DNA of 64,000 nt from Thysanoteuthis rhombus (lineage: Eukaryota > Mollusca > Cephalopoda > Oegopsida > Thysanoteuthidae): contig OY735203.1 in the NCBI GenBank assembly GCA_963457665.1, forward strand, positions 744,501 to 808,500, given 5' to 3'. The notes under the pieces were generated by a model that ran no database searches, was not told the DNA's origin, and saw only the letters and a list, made by a program, of their open reading frames with translations. Shown piece by piece: positions 47,445-59,700 of the stretch; within the stretch, counting starts at the first letter, position 1, and each line of letters begins with the position of its first letter. A program made the position numbers and the translations under genes.

Positions 47445-47760
47445 TATTGAAAAATTGAACAAATCGCCACTCGATTTTGACCTCTAAAAGTGAAAAAATA
47501 TCTCCCTGTCTATATTGATCTTTAAAATTCAAAAAAAGATCCCTACCTTCATACCACTTGACCGTCTCCTTTTGAATTCAAAGTGGGAAAATAATTCCTT
47601 TTCGATTTTGACTCTTTGAATAAAAAATCGTTCACCTTTGACCCTTAAAAAAAGAAACATGAATGTTCTTAATCCATTTCGACATCTAGAAATAGGAAAT
47701 AAGAAGATCCCTCTCAATTTCAACCCCCAAAAAGATAATAATTAAAGTTCCCTTCATATA
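47445..47760 (-). repeat. inverted relative of the 16.65-18.6 kb array
   Basis: CTCGATTTTGACCTCTAAAA, GTGAAAAAATATCTCCCT, TCGATTTTGACTCTTTGAAT and CAATTTCAACCCCCAAAAAG are reverse complements of the GGGGTCAAAATCGAGGG phrase. About eight units of ~40 bp. A 64-codon minus-strand frame here is a by-product. Confidence 0.65.
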
Positions 47761-47769
47761 AACTGCGTA

Positions 47770-48400
47770 AGACCTGATTCCCAAATTTTGTATTTTGGAA
47801 AAACTATTTATCAAGGAAGTAAACTGCAGTTACATCATAACCGTATTACGGATTAATTAAAACCTCACTATTCAAGATATTTCTGTACAACCAATGAACA
47901 ACGCGATATGAGGTATGTTGAAATGTTTTAGTGTCTTCTTAAATAGAAAGTGCAGCTTTACGTTACATTTTGATTTCAAGAATTGATTTGAAAAAAGAAT
48001 AATTCATTACGTTATTTAAAAATAAGAGATCATTTTATCATGATGATTATCATGTAAATTGACCGTCACCACCGAATCGAAACCACTTAGAAAATACGGT
48101 TTTCAAGAATAAAATGCTAAAAATATTACTCGTACTCACATCCAAACCCACATAGTATTTCATTGGTTCATGTCATTCTCGCGTAGTCGAGTACATTCAA
48201 GCAGACAGACTGATAGACATACTTTTAGCGAATTATAACAGGATTAATCATCTTATTCATTATTGATTCACATAGTAAACTGTTTTGCTAACGCTAATTG
48301 AGTAGATTATTATCGACAAGTAAGTATCAGAATGGTTGATCGGAAAGAATAAGAAAAAATTCTTGGAGACAACTAATTTTGCTACTACTATATGTATATT
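47770..48400. other. no recognisable gene
   Basis: AT-rich, no repeat or open frame of note. Confidence 0.35.
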
Positions 48401-48433
48401 TCAGTGGAAATATGAATATATAATGAAAGGACA

Positions 48434-48489
48434 ATTTGCTACACAAACATCTTCATGTTTCTGCCCTGTTTGGGCTTCTTCAGGCAAAT
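48434..48489 (-). ncRNA. hammerhead-like RNA motif at the 3' side of the Penelope-like element
   Basis: On the minus strand: stem I 5' arm ATTTGC (48489-48484), core CTGAAGA (consensus CTGATGA with one change), hairpin GCCC-AAACA-GGGC, then AGAAAC, a small stem ACAT-GAAG-ATGT, TTGTGTA, and stem I 3' arm GCAAAT (48439-48434). A related copy at 61567-61622 has the intact CTGATGA core and a compensatory change in stem I (ATTCGC/GCGAAT), and both enclose exactly 44 nt. Hammerhead ribozymes are known in the terminal repeats of Penelope-like retroelements (established). Assigning this motif to that class is inference, because 6 nt between the small stem and stem I are unpaired, unlike the standard fold. 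Confidence 0.4.
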
Positions 48490-48916
48490 GGTTCGGTATA
48501 TTTTAGATTCCTGTTTGGGACATTTAAGTAGAGCTGTCTACTATTCTAGGTGAAGGGGTTTTTCTTTTGTCTTATTTGTAGGGTGTGTATGTCTGCTTGT
48601 GGTTATAAATTACAAACCACGGAGTATGGCGTAGGTTTTCATATAATCAGTAAGTGGTTGTTTTTCTTGGTACATTTGTGGTATGTATTCTCTCTGACAG
48701 TGTTTTATTCTTATGTAAATCTCTTAAATTTATTTCCCCATACTAGGATCTCTTTTATATGACCTCAGTGGGTTTTTCGATTAAATTGGGTTTGGTCTAC
48801 TTCCTTATGTCTAAGGCAATTATATTGATTGGATTGTTCTTTGAGGTGGCTAAATAAATGTGATATCTATGTTAGTTATTTTTAGAAAAATCTATATGTG
48901 GGTTATTGAGTTATGT

Positions 48917-51060
48917 TTGTTAATAGAAATTTGGCGTTGCGTTGGCGTTTAACACTATTTCATTCTTTCTATTTGATAATTTTGTTTCATATTTTTGTTC
49001 TATTAGCAACACTAAGGATTTCATATTTCTCACTAGGCTTAGGTGACATGAAGTTTCAATATTTTGGTATGCGTGTGTTTGATTTGATATTTTCCATTTT
49101 ACAGTTGGTTTGATTTTTTTATCGCTTAGTCTCCAATGATATGTCGACAGTGATGTAATTTCCTCATATTTTTCGTTAGAAAATGATGACATATAGTTGG
49201 CTAAACTAAGTATAAATGGTGTTTTCGATATTCCTGTATAATATTTCACTTCTAGGGGTTTCTCTAAGGTTAATATTTTGGCTTGGTATACGATATTCGA
49301 TTTTGGACATTCGTTCTCAAGAGGATATCGGTTTCGCAATCTAGTTTATTTATGTTTTCTCCGTTAGCATCGATTCTTATAAACTTATTTTAATGTTTTG
49401 TGATGAGTGTACTAAGATTTTCTGTACAACTAAAGCAAACATTTAGTTTGCTTTTGTAAAATATTTTACTCGCTGTGTTGCTAGGGGAGAACTGTTTTTC
49501 TTTCAATTGGATAAATATTTTTCATAAGTTAGTTTTTACATGTAGGTTAATTAGTGGTGTATACCAGGTTATTTTTCTACTTCTGTTTTTTTCGTTGTCG
49601 GTTAGTTTTTTTTCTATTTGATTTTACTTTTTTTAAAATTCCATTTTTAAAGTTCGTTTTGGTAAAACTGCTATTCTTCAGGCTTTAGTACATTAATTTC
49701 TAATATTGTTCAATATTGTTTCATTTAAAATTATATATTAATCTAGTTGCTATAGATTTGGGTATCTTTTTAAAGATTTAGTTTGGGTTGTTAGAATTAA
49801 TATTAATATATCTAATCACAGAATTTTCTTTTCTATTTGGTTCATGGGTGTTATAATTCAAGGAATGACATCTAAAAATGTAGAATTGTAACATTTGCCT
49901 CGATTTCGACCTCAAAGTTTATTTCTCTTAATTTTTTATGATATATTCTTAAAAATATTTTCACATTTTTGCACGTTGCTATTTTCTACAATTAAGGGTC
50001 GTCGTCCCAGTATGGTTCTCTATTTTTGGAATCTAGTTTTCTGGTGAAGTTATACAGAACATAGACCGATTAAATCCGAGATCTCAGTTGAATAGAGGCT
50101 GCCCATTGAAACATCAAAACCGCAGACGTCGGTTTAATTTGTCCATTGTTCTTGATTGTAGAATAGTACTGTCCGTCTACAATGTGTGATCATTTCTTTA
50201 TTTTTGTTGTTAATATTTGTATAGATTTGGGCAAATTTCATGGATTCCTTAAAGATACCGTGGATATGGAGGGGGGGAAAATCTATGATGTCATATTGTA
50301 CAAAGGTGCAAGTATTTTTCACCTTGATGTTTCTGAACCAGGTAATGGCATCATTGGTATCAATTCATTGGTTTAGTTGTAGTTGTTGTTTCATGTGATC
50401 GTTTATATTTTTTGATATTTTCTTACTAATTCTTCCTATTTGTGATTTAGTGGAGTTAATAAGACTCGTTGTGGGTTTGTTTACGAAGTTGGGTTTTTGA
50501 TCCTTCATGAGTACGTATGCATCTTTTTTGGTAGTTTCCTCCACTGTTGCTGATGTTTGATTTGTCTGTGATGCCTTTTCTCTCATTGTTCATAATTGCT
50601 TCGTGGTTATTTTGGTGGGTATTCAACTCTTCATAATTTTGTGTTTTATTCTTGGTTAGGAGTTTGTTTTAACTCTGAAAGTTCATTTCATGTGTATGAT
50701 TACTTTTATCTCCTGTCACAACTATGTTATTCAATTGGTTGATACAATCTATTTCGTTTTGTTTTTCTTACTAATACGGACTTTTTTTGATGTAATGTTA
50801 GTGACGGTTGTAAGGAGATCCTGTTCGAAAATTTCCAGTACTTTGCTATGTGATGGGCTTTTTTTGTAGTTTCCTTGTTTTCTTTGTTTAGTTGGTTGAT
50901 GTAAAAAAAGTTTCCAACCTCGTGCGTTCGATTAGATCTTCTGTTTTTTCCAGTAACTGTATTTGGTAGTGGTGTTTGTGGGAGATGGGGATGTCCTTGG
51001 AGGAACTTTCGATATTCAATTTTCCCATTTGTGTTGTTGGTCAAAATAATATCCGTAAAA
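48917..51060 (-). mobile_element. Penelope-like retroelement, decayed (RT plus GIY-YIG)
   Basis: Read on the minus strand in shifting frames. From the 5' side: YINQLNKENKETTKKAHHIA (about 50930), KKDAYVLMKDQKPNFVNKPT then LINSTKSQIGRISKKI (50530-50420), FVQYDIIDFPP (RT motif A region, Asp retained, about 50300), HCRRTVLFYNQEQWTN, FDVSMGSLYSTEISDLIGL (50085-50045), NREPYWDDDP (motif C, about 50010), VTILHFLDVI (49885), EPNRKENSVIRYININ (49840), KKIPKSIATRL (49770). The C-terminal part is an open 139-codon frame (49339 to 48920): NECPKSNIVYQAKI, EVKYYTGIS (the GIY-YIG start), a TYHWRLSDKKIKPTVKWKI stretch and a final LSNRKNEIVLNAN. RT followed by a GIY-YIG nuclease is the hallmark of Penelope-like elements. 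Many frameshifts and stops make it dead. A CA/TA microsatellite at 51080-51158 interrupts the 5' part. Confidence 0.82.
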
Positions 51061-51077
51061 GAGATTGGATAGAGAAT

Positions 51078-51079
<2 letters not shown>

Positions 51080-51110
<31 letters not shown>

Positions 51111-51158
51111 TACATACACACATATATATATATGTGTGCGTGTGTGTGTGCGTGTGTG
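51080..51158. repeat. (CA)n/(TA)n/(TG)n compound microsatellite
   Basis: CA repeats, a TATACACA stretch, then TG repeats. It is roughly self-complementary, so it can fold back. Confidence 0.95.
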
Positions 51159-51331
51159 CATTAGCTTGTTTCATTTGCATTTTATTCTTCCATATCTTTG
51201 CGTAATGTACCATTCCATATGCGAATTTGTTCTTAATTTTATGGTTAACAGAAACCTTTTTCAACTTCAACATTGCTTCTTCCTTGAGAAAAGCTGTTTT
51301 GGTATTACTACTTCTACGGGTATAAAAACAT

Positions 51332-51384
51332 CACAGCTCCTCGAAAGATTACAAACTATTAGCCTTTCAGGAGTTAGTCCTGTG
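51332..51384. repeat. long imperfect hairpin beside (TA)n, probable 5' end of the Penelope-like element
   Basis: CACAG (51332-51336), CTCCT (51337-51341) and GAAAG (51343-51347) pair with CTTTC (51364-51368), AGGAG (51369-51373) and CTGTG (51380-51384), around a 16-nt loop. A TA tract starts at 51408. It lies ~350 bp beyond the recognised 5' coding part of the Penelope-like element. Confidence 0.5.
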
Positions 51385-51818
51385 GAATTTACTTGCTGTG
51401 TCGGGTTATATATATATATATACATAGAAAATCAATTTGGTCTAAAAAACATAAATAGAGTGAGCAATCAAAGAAAATAAGGCTGCTGTGGGAATCGAAG
51501 TCGATTATTCGATTTGTGTTCCAGCCTCTTACATATATATACTTTAAAATATAGACTAGCTTTTAAAAAAGCATTGATACCTGAAACACCTTCTGATATT
51601 TCTTTCTCTCAGTGCTTATGCTGGTTCGGCACAATTTGATAAAGACATGAGAACTACAAACGCCAAAAGTGATCGAATGAATTTTCAGTTTTAAGAAAAA
51701 TTAATTTTTTAGATTTTAAAAAGGGATACGCATGCCTTCCCGGAATATTTGTGACATGATAAAATATAATTTGCTTCCCAGCGTTGTCAGATTCAGAGGG
51801 GCTTCTCTCGGGCAGCTC

Positions 51819-51821
<3 letters not shown>

Positions 51822-51866
<45 letters not shown>
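51822..51866. repeat. (TA)n microsatellite
   Basis: About 45 bp of pure TA. Confidence 0.96.
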
Positions 51867-51868
<2 letters not shown>

Positions 51869-51975
51869 ACATAACTAAGCCCTTGGCTGAAAAAAATTGA
51901 ATGATATATCGGATAAGATAACATCCATGTACAATATGTTATGTTAAAGAAAAAGAATTCTATTTGATCGTTCGC

Positions 51976-51989
51976 ACTCCCAGAAAAAA
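51976..51989 (+). repeat. left copy of the 14-bp target-site duplication
   Basis: ACTCCCAGAAAAAA, identical to 53195-53208, directly bordering the 52 kb RTE insertion. Confidence 0.9.
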
Positions 51990-53194
51990 ACGCTCGATGA
52001 AAACCAAACACGTGAACAGGCTGGCTTTAGAAGAAGCTACTCGGCCATGGGCCACCTACACTCGATAAATCTGCTGAAAGAAAAAGCAGCTGAATATAAA
52101 CTACCACTTGCCGTAGCATTTATCGACTTCAAAAAGGCGTTCGACTCAGTAGAAATCCCTAAAGTCATGGAGGCCATCAGTCAGCAAGGTGTAGATCCAG
52201 TATATGTTGAAGTGTTGAAACATATATACAATCACAGCAGCTCCTTTATCAGGCTACGTAAAGACTCGGACCCCTTCCAGCTCCAGAAAGGAGTAAGACA
52301 AGGTGATACCAGCTCACCTAAACTCTTCACAGCCTGCCTCGAGATGATCTTCAGAAGGCTAGACTGGGAGAGTAAAGAAATTAAGATAGACGGCGAGTAT
52401 CTGAGCAACCTTAGATTTGCAGACGACATAGCCCTTTTCGCAGACAACGTACACGACCTCCAACTAATGATAGATGAACTAAATGAAGAGAGCAAGAAAG
52501 TCAGCCTACACATGAACTTAAGCAAGACGAAGATCATGTGCAACAACCACATCGGGGATAAAAACACTGAGATCAAAATCGAGGACGCACAACTGGAAGA
52601 AGTAGACCACTACATCTACCTAGGACAACGAATCTCCATGAGACCCTCAAAAGAAGAAGAAATCAAGCGAAGAATCACACTACAATGGCAAGCCTTCGGC
52701 AGAGCTAGCTCAACCTTCAAAAATAATAAGATCCCATTAATCCTAAAGAAAAAGGTGAATAACCAATGCATCCCCCCAATAGTCACTTATGGAGCTGAAA
52801 CATGGAACTTAACCAAGAGAAAGACCCGTAAATTGAGAACCATGCAACGTGCACATGAAAGAATAATGCTGGGCCTCACATGGAGAGACCACAAGACAGC
52901 ACAGTACATCCGAGAAAAGACAAGAGTTAGGGACATCATAGAATCCATTAAAAATCTCAAATGGCGGTGGGCTGGCCACGTTGCAAGAATTGCAGACAAT
53001 CGATGGACATCGCAACTCACAACTTGGACCCCCCGAGACCACATGCGCAACCGAGGCCGGCAAAATGTTAGATGGAGAGACGAGCTAGACGAGTCTAGGA
53101 AGTACTGGCTCCGTGACGCCCATGATAGGGAAGTGTGGCAAATCCTGGGGAAGGTCTATGTCCAACGATGGACGCTAAAAGACTGATGATGATG
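51990..53194 (+). mobile_element. 5'-truncated RTE LINE insertion with open reading frame
   Basis: The reverse transcriptase frame is open from the truncation point (KTLDENQTREQAGF, 51990) to the stop at 53184-53186, about 399 codons. From the first Met (52047) there are 379 codons: motif A FIDFKKAFDSV at residues 25-35, motif B RQGDTSSPKLF at 84-94, motif C FADD at 124-127, then the C-terminal YGAETWNLTKR and WAGHVARI blocks. The Met is not a natural start; the true protein begins far upstream with an endonuclease that this copy lacks. It ends KDxTGATGATGATG. It is flanked by a 14-bp direct repeat ACTCCCAGAAAAAA (51976-51989 and 53195-53208), the target-site duplication expected of target-primed reverse transcription. 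It is the youngest RTE copy here but cannot move by itself. Confidence 0.95.
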
Positions 53195-53208
53195 ACTCCC
53201 AGAAAAAA
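53195..53208 (+). repeat. right copy of the 14-bp target-site duplication
   Basis: ACTCCCAGAAAAAA, right after the GATGATGATG tail. Joining the flanks restores text that matches the related repeat units at 8958-8990 and 53715-53760. Confidence 0.9.
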
Positions 53209-55620
53209 GGTCCGTCGAAAAATTACTCTACGTTGTATGTTTTTGATGTAGGATATTTTTCATCTTGGACATTAGAGTTAGATGAAATAAATCTACATGT
53301 ATATTTTGAATCAGCATCGTACAGGATGATCATTTATTTGAATTTACTCATTGATGATTTGTCGAATGGCAATGCTCTTTTCAAGTTTTTCCTTATAGCA
53401 TTCATTCATAGTCTCTAAATTAACCGAGTGCTTAGTGCTTTTGCAAATAAAATTTGCGAACCAAGTTAGAGCTCTGAGATGGTTTCTTTTCCGTCTTAAT
53501 TTCATATATTCAAAACTATTTTACATTCAAACCTCACAGGAATATAATCAATTTTGATGAAACAATTGGTTCAAGGTTGATTGGGGGGGTGCTCTCTACA
53601 ACGTGGTAGTAATGCTAAACTGGCGCCTCATTTTAGGCTTATTCGAAATCAATTGGTCATAATTTGCCCACAGCACACATTTCCAGGTTGAATTTTACAA
53701 AATATGGGTCCCCGTTCGCGGACTCAGAAAACAAGTCTGACGAAAATATTTCGTCTTTGTGTCTTTCCATTGACGATTCTCTTAAAACTCTATTAAATTT
53801 AGATCCATAAAATCAAACAATACGTATATTTGAATCAGAATCATCAGCGGAAATTTTTTTTATTACTTATTTGAACGTATTTACATGTAAGTGAGGGAGA
53901 GGATTTAATGCTTTAAAATAAAAAAAATTGGGCTATAATGCGTCTTTTCAAAGTCATCACAGTTCAACAGCCGAGGGTTTAATGTCTTGGAAATAGGAAT
54001 TATAAAACACCAGTGTTTAGAAACGAGCAAAATGCAACCAGTTGGCCGAGTCCAGACCCGGTGAAGAAAACTCTGATAAAGATAGTTTTTCCCCCTTTTC
54101 AATTTTATGTTTTCAAATTATTTGTCCTTTGGATCTTGTGGAAATTTGTAAGTTTTGATAAAACTACAACGCACATTCCAAGGTTGATTTTACAAAGAAA
54201 TAAAAAAAATAGTTTGTTAGTCTATTTAGAATCTGTTTAAGCGCTTTCAGAAAGCAAATATGGATTCCCGTTTTTTCATCTAGGATTTTCATAAAAACTA
54301 ATAGCGTTAGATCTATGGTATCAAACTAGACGTATATCTTAATCAACATCATTCAGGGAAGGTTTTTCATTATATGTCTGAATTTACTCATATTTAAGGG
54401 TGTTCAATGCTATTGCACAATTTTCTCTTTTGGTAGTGACTCAGCCTACCAGAGTCATTGCGTCTTATTAGAATTAGGGCCTCAGAAATCAATTTTGATA
54501 AATCTTTTATTCGGGCTTCAAAGGGGGTTCTATTCACAATGTAGTTATAATACTTAACTGGACCCTCACTTTAGGCATATTTTAAATCAGCTTGCCTACA
54601 GCAAATCTATGATTTTTTTGTGAAAAAAAAAATGGTTTTAGATCCATGAGATCAAAGGATAAATACATTTTGAATCAGTATCAAAAGCTCGACCTTCGAC
54701 TGATAATTTTTTTTTCGTTCTGAAGTATTTGTCCTTCAAACCTCACTGAAATTTGACGGTTTTGATTTTTAAAAGAATATAGAAAAAAAATCTTTTGTTC
54801 AGGTTTTAGAGGAGCTTCTATATAGGTTGCATTTACGATTCTTTCCTAGATCGTCACTTTTCATTCGTTATTAGAGAACTGAGAATATGATTTCTTTTTC
54901 CTTTCACAGCTGATCCAAATATTGATGTGTCTATATCATATAGATATTATACAAAGTACCATTTCTTTAAAATTTCACGTACTTTCAATTAATCAAACCT
55001 TCAGGTCTTCAAACCTTCAGGATATTTGGCAGGTTTGAGAGAGGAAATATTCAAAGGTTTTATAAGAATGGCTCTATTTACAAATGTAGCTATCATGCTG
55101 AACTGCAGCCCATGCAGTGACCATAGATATTATTTTCTCCTTCTTTGAATACTTATGCCAGTTGACCTGATGCGCTGGCCTGCATGGGTCTGTCTGGGAA
55201 CGTGCGCTGGGCCAACCGGTGAGGTATAACAGAAGGAAAACAAAGACATATTCGAAATCAGCAGGACACAATATACCTATAGCACACATTTTAAGGTCGA
55301 ATTTATTAGAATATAATCCGTCAGTTTCTATGGGTTCTGTACTCACGCTCGCATTGATAGAAAATAAATCTATCACTAAAAAAATCAACAAGAGAATCAA
55401 AAGTTACGATTGGGGATCGATATCAAAACCCGTCGAAAAAATCTTTTCACTTTTCTTCTCAATATGTGTTTCCGATTTATTAGATCTTCAAATCTTTCGG
55501 TAATCTGTCAGTTTTGTGGAAGGAATTATTTACAGTTTTTATCAAAGGTGATTTAATTTATAATGTTGCAATAATACTTAATTGCGTGCTTACTTTCCAC
55601 CCGACATTGGTGAACATGGA
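53209..55620. repeat. ~500-bp degenerate tandem repeat, about 5 units
   Basis: Landmarks recur in order: CTCAGAAAAnAAGTnnGnCGAAAA, GATCnATnAnATCAAACnATACGTATATTTTGAATCAGCATC (near 53300, 53820, 54325, 54660), TTTTCATTATTTnTTTGAATTTACTCAT, CTTTTnCAAATTATTTGTCCTTCAAACCTCACnG, a GGTTnTATTTACAATGTAGnTATAATGCTnAACTG segment, and TTCGAAATCAnnnGnnCAnAATTTGCC with ACAGCACACATTTnnAGGT. Spacing is 340-520 bp. Partial copies are at 8940-9480 and, inverted, at 60360-60500. Confidence 0.7.
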
Positions 55621-56550
55621 GGTGAATTTCTTTTTCTTCTTAGGCTCATGACAGTCTGGTAGATTTTTTTTCAGGGAATATAATTTGCGAGTCCTATAGG
55701 ACCCTGAGTTATGTACCTTTGACTAGTTGACAAGTTACATCCCTTTGATTTTCGTCTTCAGCATTCTTGTCTTTTGGACCCGCCCCAAAGACGAAGAGGC
55801 TAAAGTACTTATACATATAGGTTTTTATCGTTGTAATATACAAATGAATAAGTTATAGAGTATATTTTAAAGGACGCTCAAGTTCAATTTGTCCAGGGTC
55901 CGTAGGTCCGTCTGTTCGTCTGTAGTTCGACCCAGAGGATTTAAAATTGGGAAGTCTTGTTTATTGTCCGACTTCGATTTTCCCTCCATCATATGTTTAA
56001 ATAAAACACCATAAAATGGCGAGAGGTGATGTGTTTCCATAAATATTAGTACTCCCACAGCAAAGGACATGTCCAAAACATATGTAAGGAATATCTGTTT
56101 GAGCACACAATATCTCCAAGAGTTCTGAATAAATTTCAATTATATTTTGTGACTTATTAAGAAATTCAATTATGGGGCGGACCGATGGATTCTTTCCCGG
56201 CTGAGATACATTTTTTGTGTGTTAAGACAATAGAAGGAAAATCAAAATCTTAAATTTAACTCCTCGCCATTGGAGCTGTACATGAGCTGATTTCCATTCA
56301 CTTTTTAGTTAGTATGTGAACTCAGTCATAGACAATTGACTGCCTCATATTTGCACACAAATGGTAGACGGCATAATATATCACCATGAAAAAATGCAAT
56401 GTTTAGTGCCATCAGACAATGTAAAGTTTTAAATCCGTATAAAGTGAAATTATTTTTCAGGTTCATAGCTTTCGATTACTCGCAAAAGAAAATACCCTGT
56501 TTTATAGTTCTACAATGCAGCAGCATTTCTTCATGCATGACAATTGAAAA
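55620..56550. other. no recognisable gene
   Basis: AT-rich. A minus-strand frame of 90 codons at 55867-56139 lacks any known domain. Confidence 0.35.
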
Positions 56551-56556
56551 ATCTTG

Positions 56557-56560
56557 TGGC

Positions 56561-56609
<49 letters not shown>

Positions 56610-56659
56610 GTTCTCTTCATATCTATCTATATATCTATCAATCTATCAAAATCTGTTCA

Positions 56660-56723
<64 letters not shown>
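56557..56723. repeat. (ATCT)n microsatellite, two blocks
   Basis: ATCT repeats at 56561-56609 and 56658-56723, separated by an imperfect stretch. The Ile-Tyr-Leu-Ser frame across it is an artefact. Confidence 0.97.
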
Positions 56724-56724
<1 letters not shown>

Positions 56725-56729
56725 GACTG

Positions 56730-59700
56730 GTTTATTTTTAAATCAAATGAAATTCATGATATGATACAGTGTTTGGTATGATTACTTTTGACCTTTTCTG
56801 TTTTAGAAATTTAGTATCTGCTTTGCATTTGTAACGTTTTAGATCATCAGTCACATCAATAGTCGAATAATCCAAGGGAAATAATCCTTTCAAATCAAGG
56901 GAAGGAATCAATTTCGAAATTTTACGAATACGATTTCCTTTTTAAGCCATCAATTAGGAAAAAAAATGGCCTATACTTTAAAAATCCTGTAGCGCAGTAT
57001 AAATCTGAAATACTTTTAAAATAATGTTTTTTCATGTTTTTGATGTTTTGAATTATTACGACCTTTATTTCATAAGAATTGTTCCCATCTTTGAGAAATA
57101 ATTGGTTTCGAATATAAGGTTGACCCCCCCCCTCGAAAACTAATGATAATTCATATAAGCCGAATCTCCGTGATAAAGAATCAAAAAAATATCCAATTTA
57201 AGAAAGAAAAATAGTTGACTGTTTTTACATTTATTCATGACTGAACAGAACCTTATCCAACATTCAAAAATCGGCTCTTTTTCATTCTGTGAGCTGGATT
57301 TTTTCACCATTATCAAAATCGACTACGAATGCACAGACAGCGACAGAAATGATTGAAACTGATTATTTGAAAAAGAAATTCAACACATAGGACTTAATTT
57401 CATTTATCTACTTGACATTTTTTAAAATTTATTTATTAAACAACCATTGCCATCAAAAGCTATTCTTTTTTATACTTGGGTGTGTTTGTTTGATCAAGCG
57501 CTTTTGGTCATACTGGTTTGTCTGCAGACTTGACCATTAGCATCAGTACTCCACAGAATCCCCTCTAAAAATAATTTTTGAAAGAAGGTTGTTAGGCTAC
57601 ACAGGACCTCATTTTGACGGGGTTATTAATAACATTCATAATCTCGATAATCTAGATGCTTTCTCCACCCTAATTCAGAAGTCTTCTGATGGAATAACAT
57701 CTCTTATCACCCTAGAATCTAGATGTTTCTAGATGTTTTTTTTACTTTAAATCGACTCTAAAATGTTTTCCAATGGAAACGCCAGTGATGGCACGAATAG
57801 AATTTATTTGACGGAAAGTTTTTGCATGAATTCAAGTTTTGATGCTCTGTTATAAACTGGTGGCGAGTTAATATTGTTTTTATACTAGTAACCACTTATT
57901 TATATCTACATTTACTCTTTAGTTTAGTGATATCTATGGTGAGAGCAGTAAAAGTCTTTAATCCAAATTCCGTTTTTCTTCCATCATTTTTCTCGTTTTA
58001 AAAAAAATCATTTGAGCGCCGTTTTTAACATTGAGTGAGCGAATATGTGAAACTTTACAATTTAAAATTAAGGTCGCCCTCCCTACATTGTGACGAAAAG
58101 GCTTTTACTATCTGTTGCTTTAAACGGACAATAAAATGTTCTGCCTTTTTGTGCATTTGTAGTCGATTTTGACAATGGTTGAAATTATGAGAAAACGAAA
58201 CGAAAGAATACCATTATTTCTTGTATACAATTTCTATTGGAATTTCCAAGAGCCTGTCTTTTGTTTCCATCCAATTTAAATCAGAACGTCGAATGCACTT
58301 TTCCCGTCATAACTTGACGAATTCATGGTGTACAATTTAGTAAAGAACAAATTCATTGCCTTCATTTCTTGTGAGTATACAGTTTATTCATACTTTTCAA
58401 TAAATCAAAATTATATTTTGTAGAGCTTTTATAAAACTTTTACAGCCTTTATGTGCTCGTGAAACCAAAGATTAAAAAAATATAGTGTAGAATTTAGGAT
58501 TAAAGTAGTCTAAAACCTGTTCTATGCGCGAAAAAGTATTTATGCTATTTCCTAGCAATGAACTGAAATCTCTACTTCGAAGAATATATTTGATAACTGA
58601 CATACTTTTAATAAATATTTTCCAGAAGTGCATAGGAAGTGCCTTATATTTTTACTCCTGTAATATCATATTTTTCACGTTGGCAAGTAATGTTAAAGAA
58701 AAACTAAAATCACTACTTTGCCCTTCATTTGCTTTGAGATGTCCATAATAGGATGACACATTCTAACGTGTGTCGCTAGTTCGAATTTTTATCTGGGGAC
58801 AATGGATCGGCCTAACTTAGTTTTCTTTCGTTCCTCATCGACTGGAGTAGTTGATTAGATACCAAGTCGTTAAGGGACAATAGCTTACTGGACAGCTAAA
58901 GGAAAATTCTGGGGGATTTTCATCTTAGATACAAATATGAGTCGGAGATTCATTTCTGTCTTGGTTTATATAATCTTTTCTTTATTTATCTATTTTGAAG
59001 TCGTCAAGGAAAATTCAAAGGAATTATTTTTTTTATGATAAATGCGTGTTTGTGAACTGTTTGTTTGAAATTATCTAGATTCTTATATCGTATTTATTCA
59101 TCTCCCCATTGGATCCTCATAAAACTGACTCTCGAATTGAAAGTCCAAGAAATGAGTAAAGACTGAAATATATACACACGATGAGCAAGAAAAGAAAAAT
59201 AGGGGAATTTTGAAGAGAATCATTGATGCAGTGCATTATTTAATGAAACACTGCAAGGTCATAATGAGTCCACTTCTTGTATCAAGGGAGGTAATTACTT
59301 AGAATTACTTGATTTATCCTGAGAGTATGATTAAATTTTGTATGCTCATTTGACACTTTCCATTGTGTTTCATGGACCTTCACCAATTGTGCGAAATGAC
59401 ATGATCCAAGCAGTATCACACATTATTAAGAGACTATTATGAAGAGATTACTTGGGTCACCAAGAAGTCAAATAAGAGAACAGTGTGAGTGCGTTCCCTC
59501 CTCTCAAGGGTCGAACCAGCTCACAATCCCGTGCAGACGAATGCGTGCCAGCACACAACTTCAGGCCTGTGTACCTCTTCCTCAAACCTTAAAAATCAAA
59601 TTGTCCATCTGCTAAGATCCGGCATTAATAGGATTTGAATTGTGCACGTTTTGAAAATGCATTCGGGTTTAAATTAGAAGTAGCTCTAGGGTTTCCTTTC

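Noticed and set aside
50727-51161. 144-codon minus-strand frame with a His-Thr-rich start
   Set aside because: The start is the CA microsatellite. Only the middle part belongs to the Penelope-like relic, so it is not a separate gene.
56399-56764. 121-codon frame with Ile-Tyr-Leu-Ser repeats
   Set aside because: It is the translation of the ATCT microsatellite. The flanking codons show no gene features.
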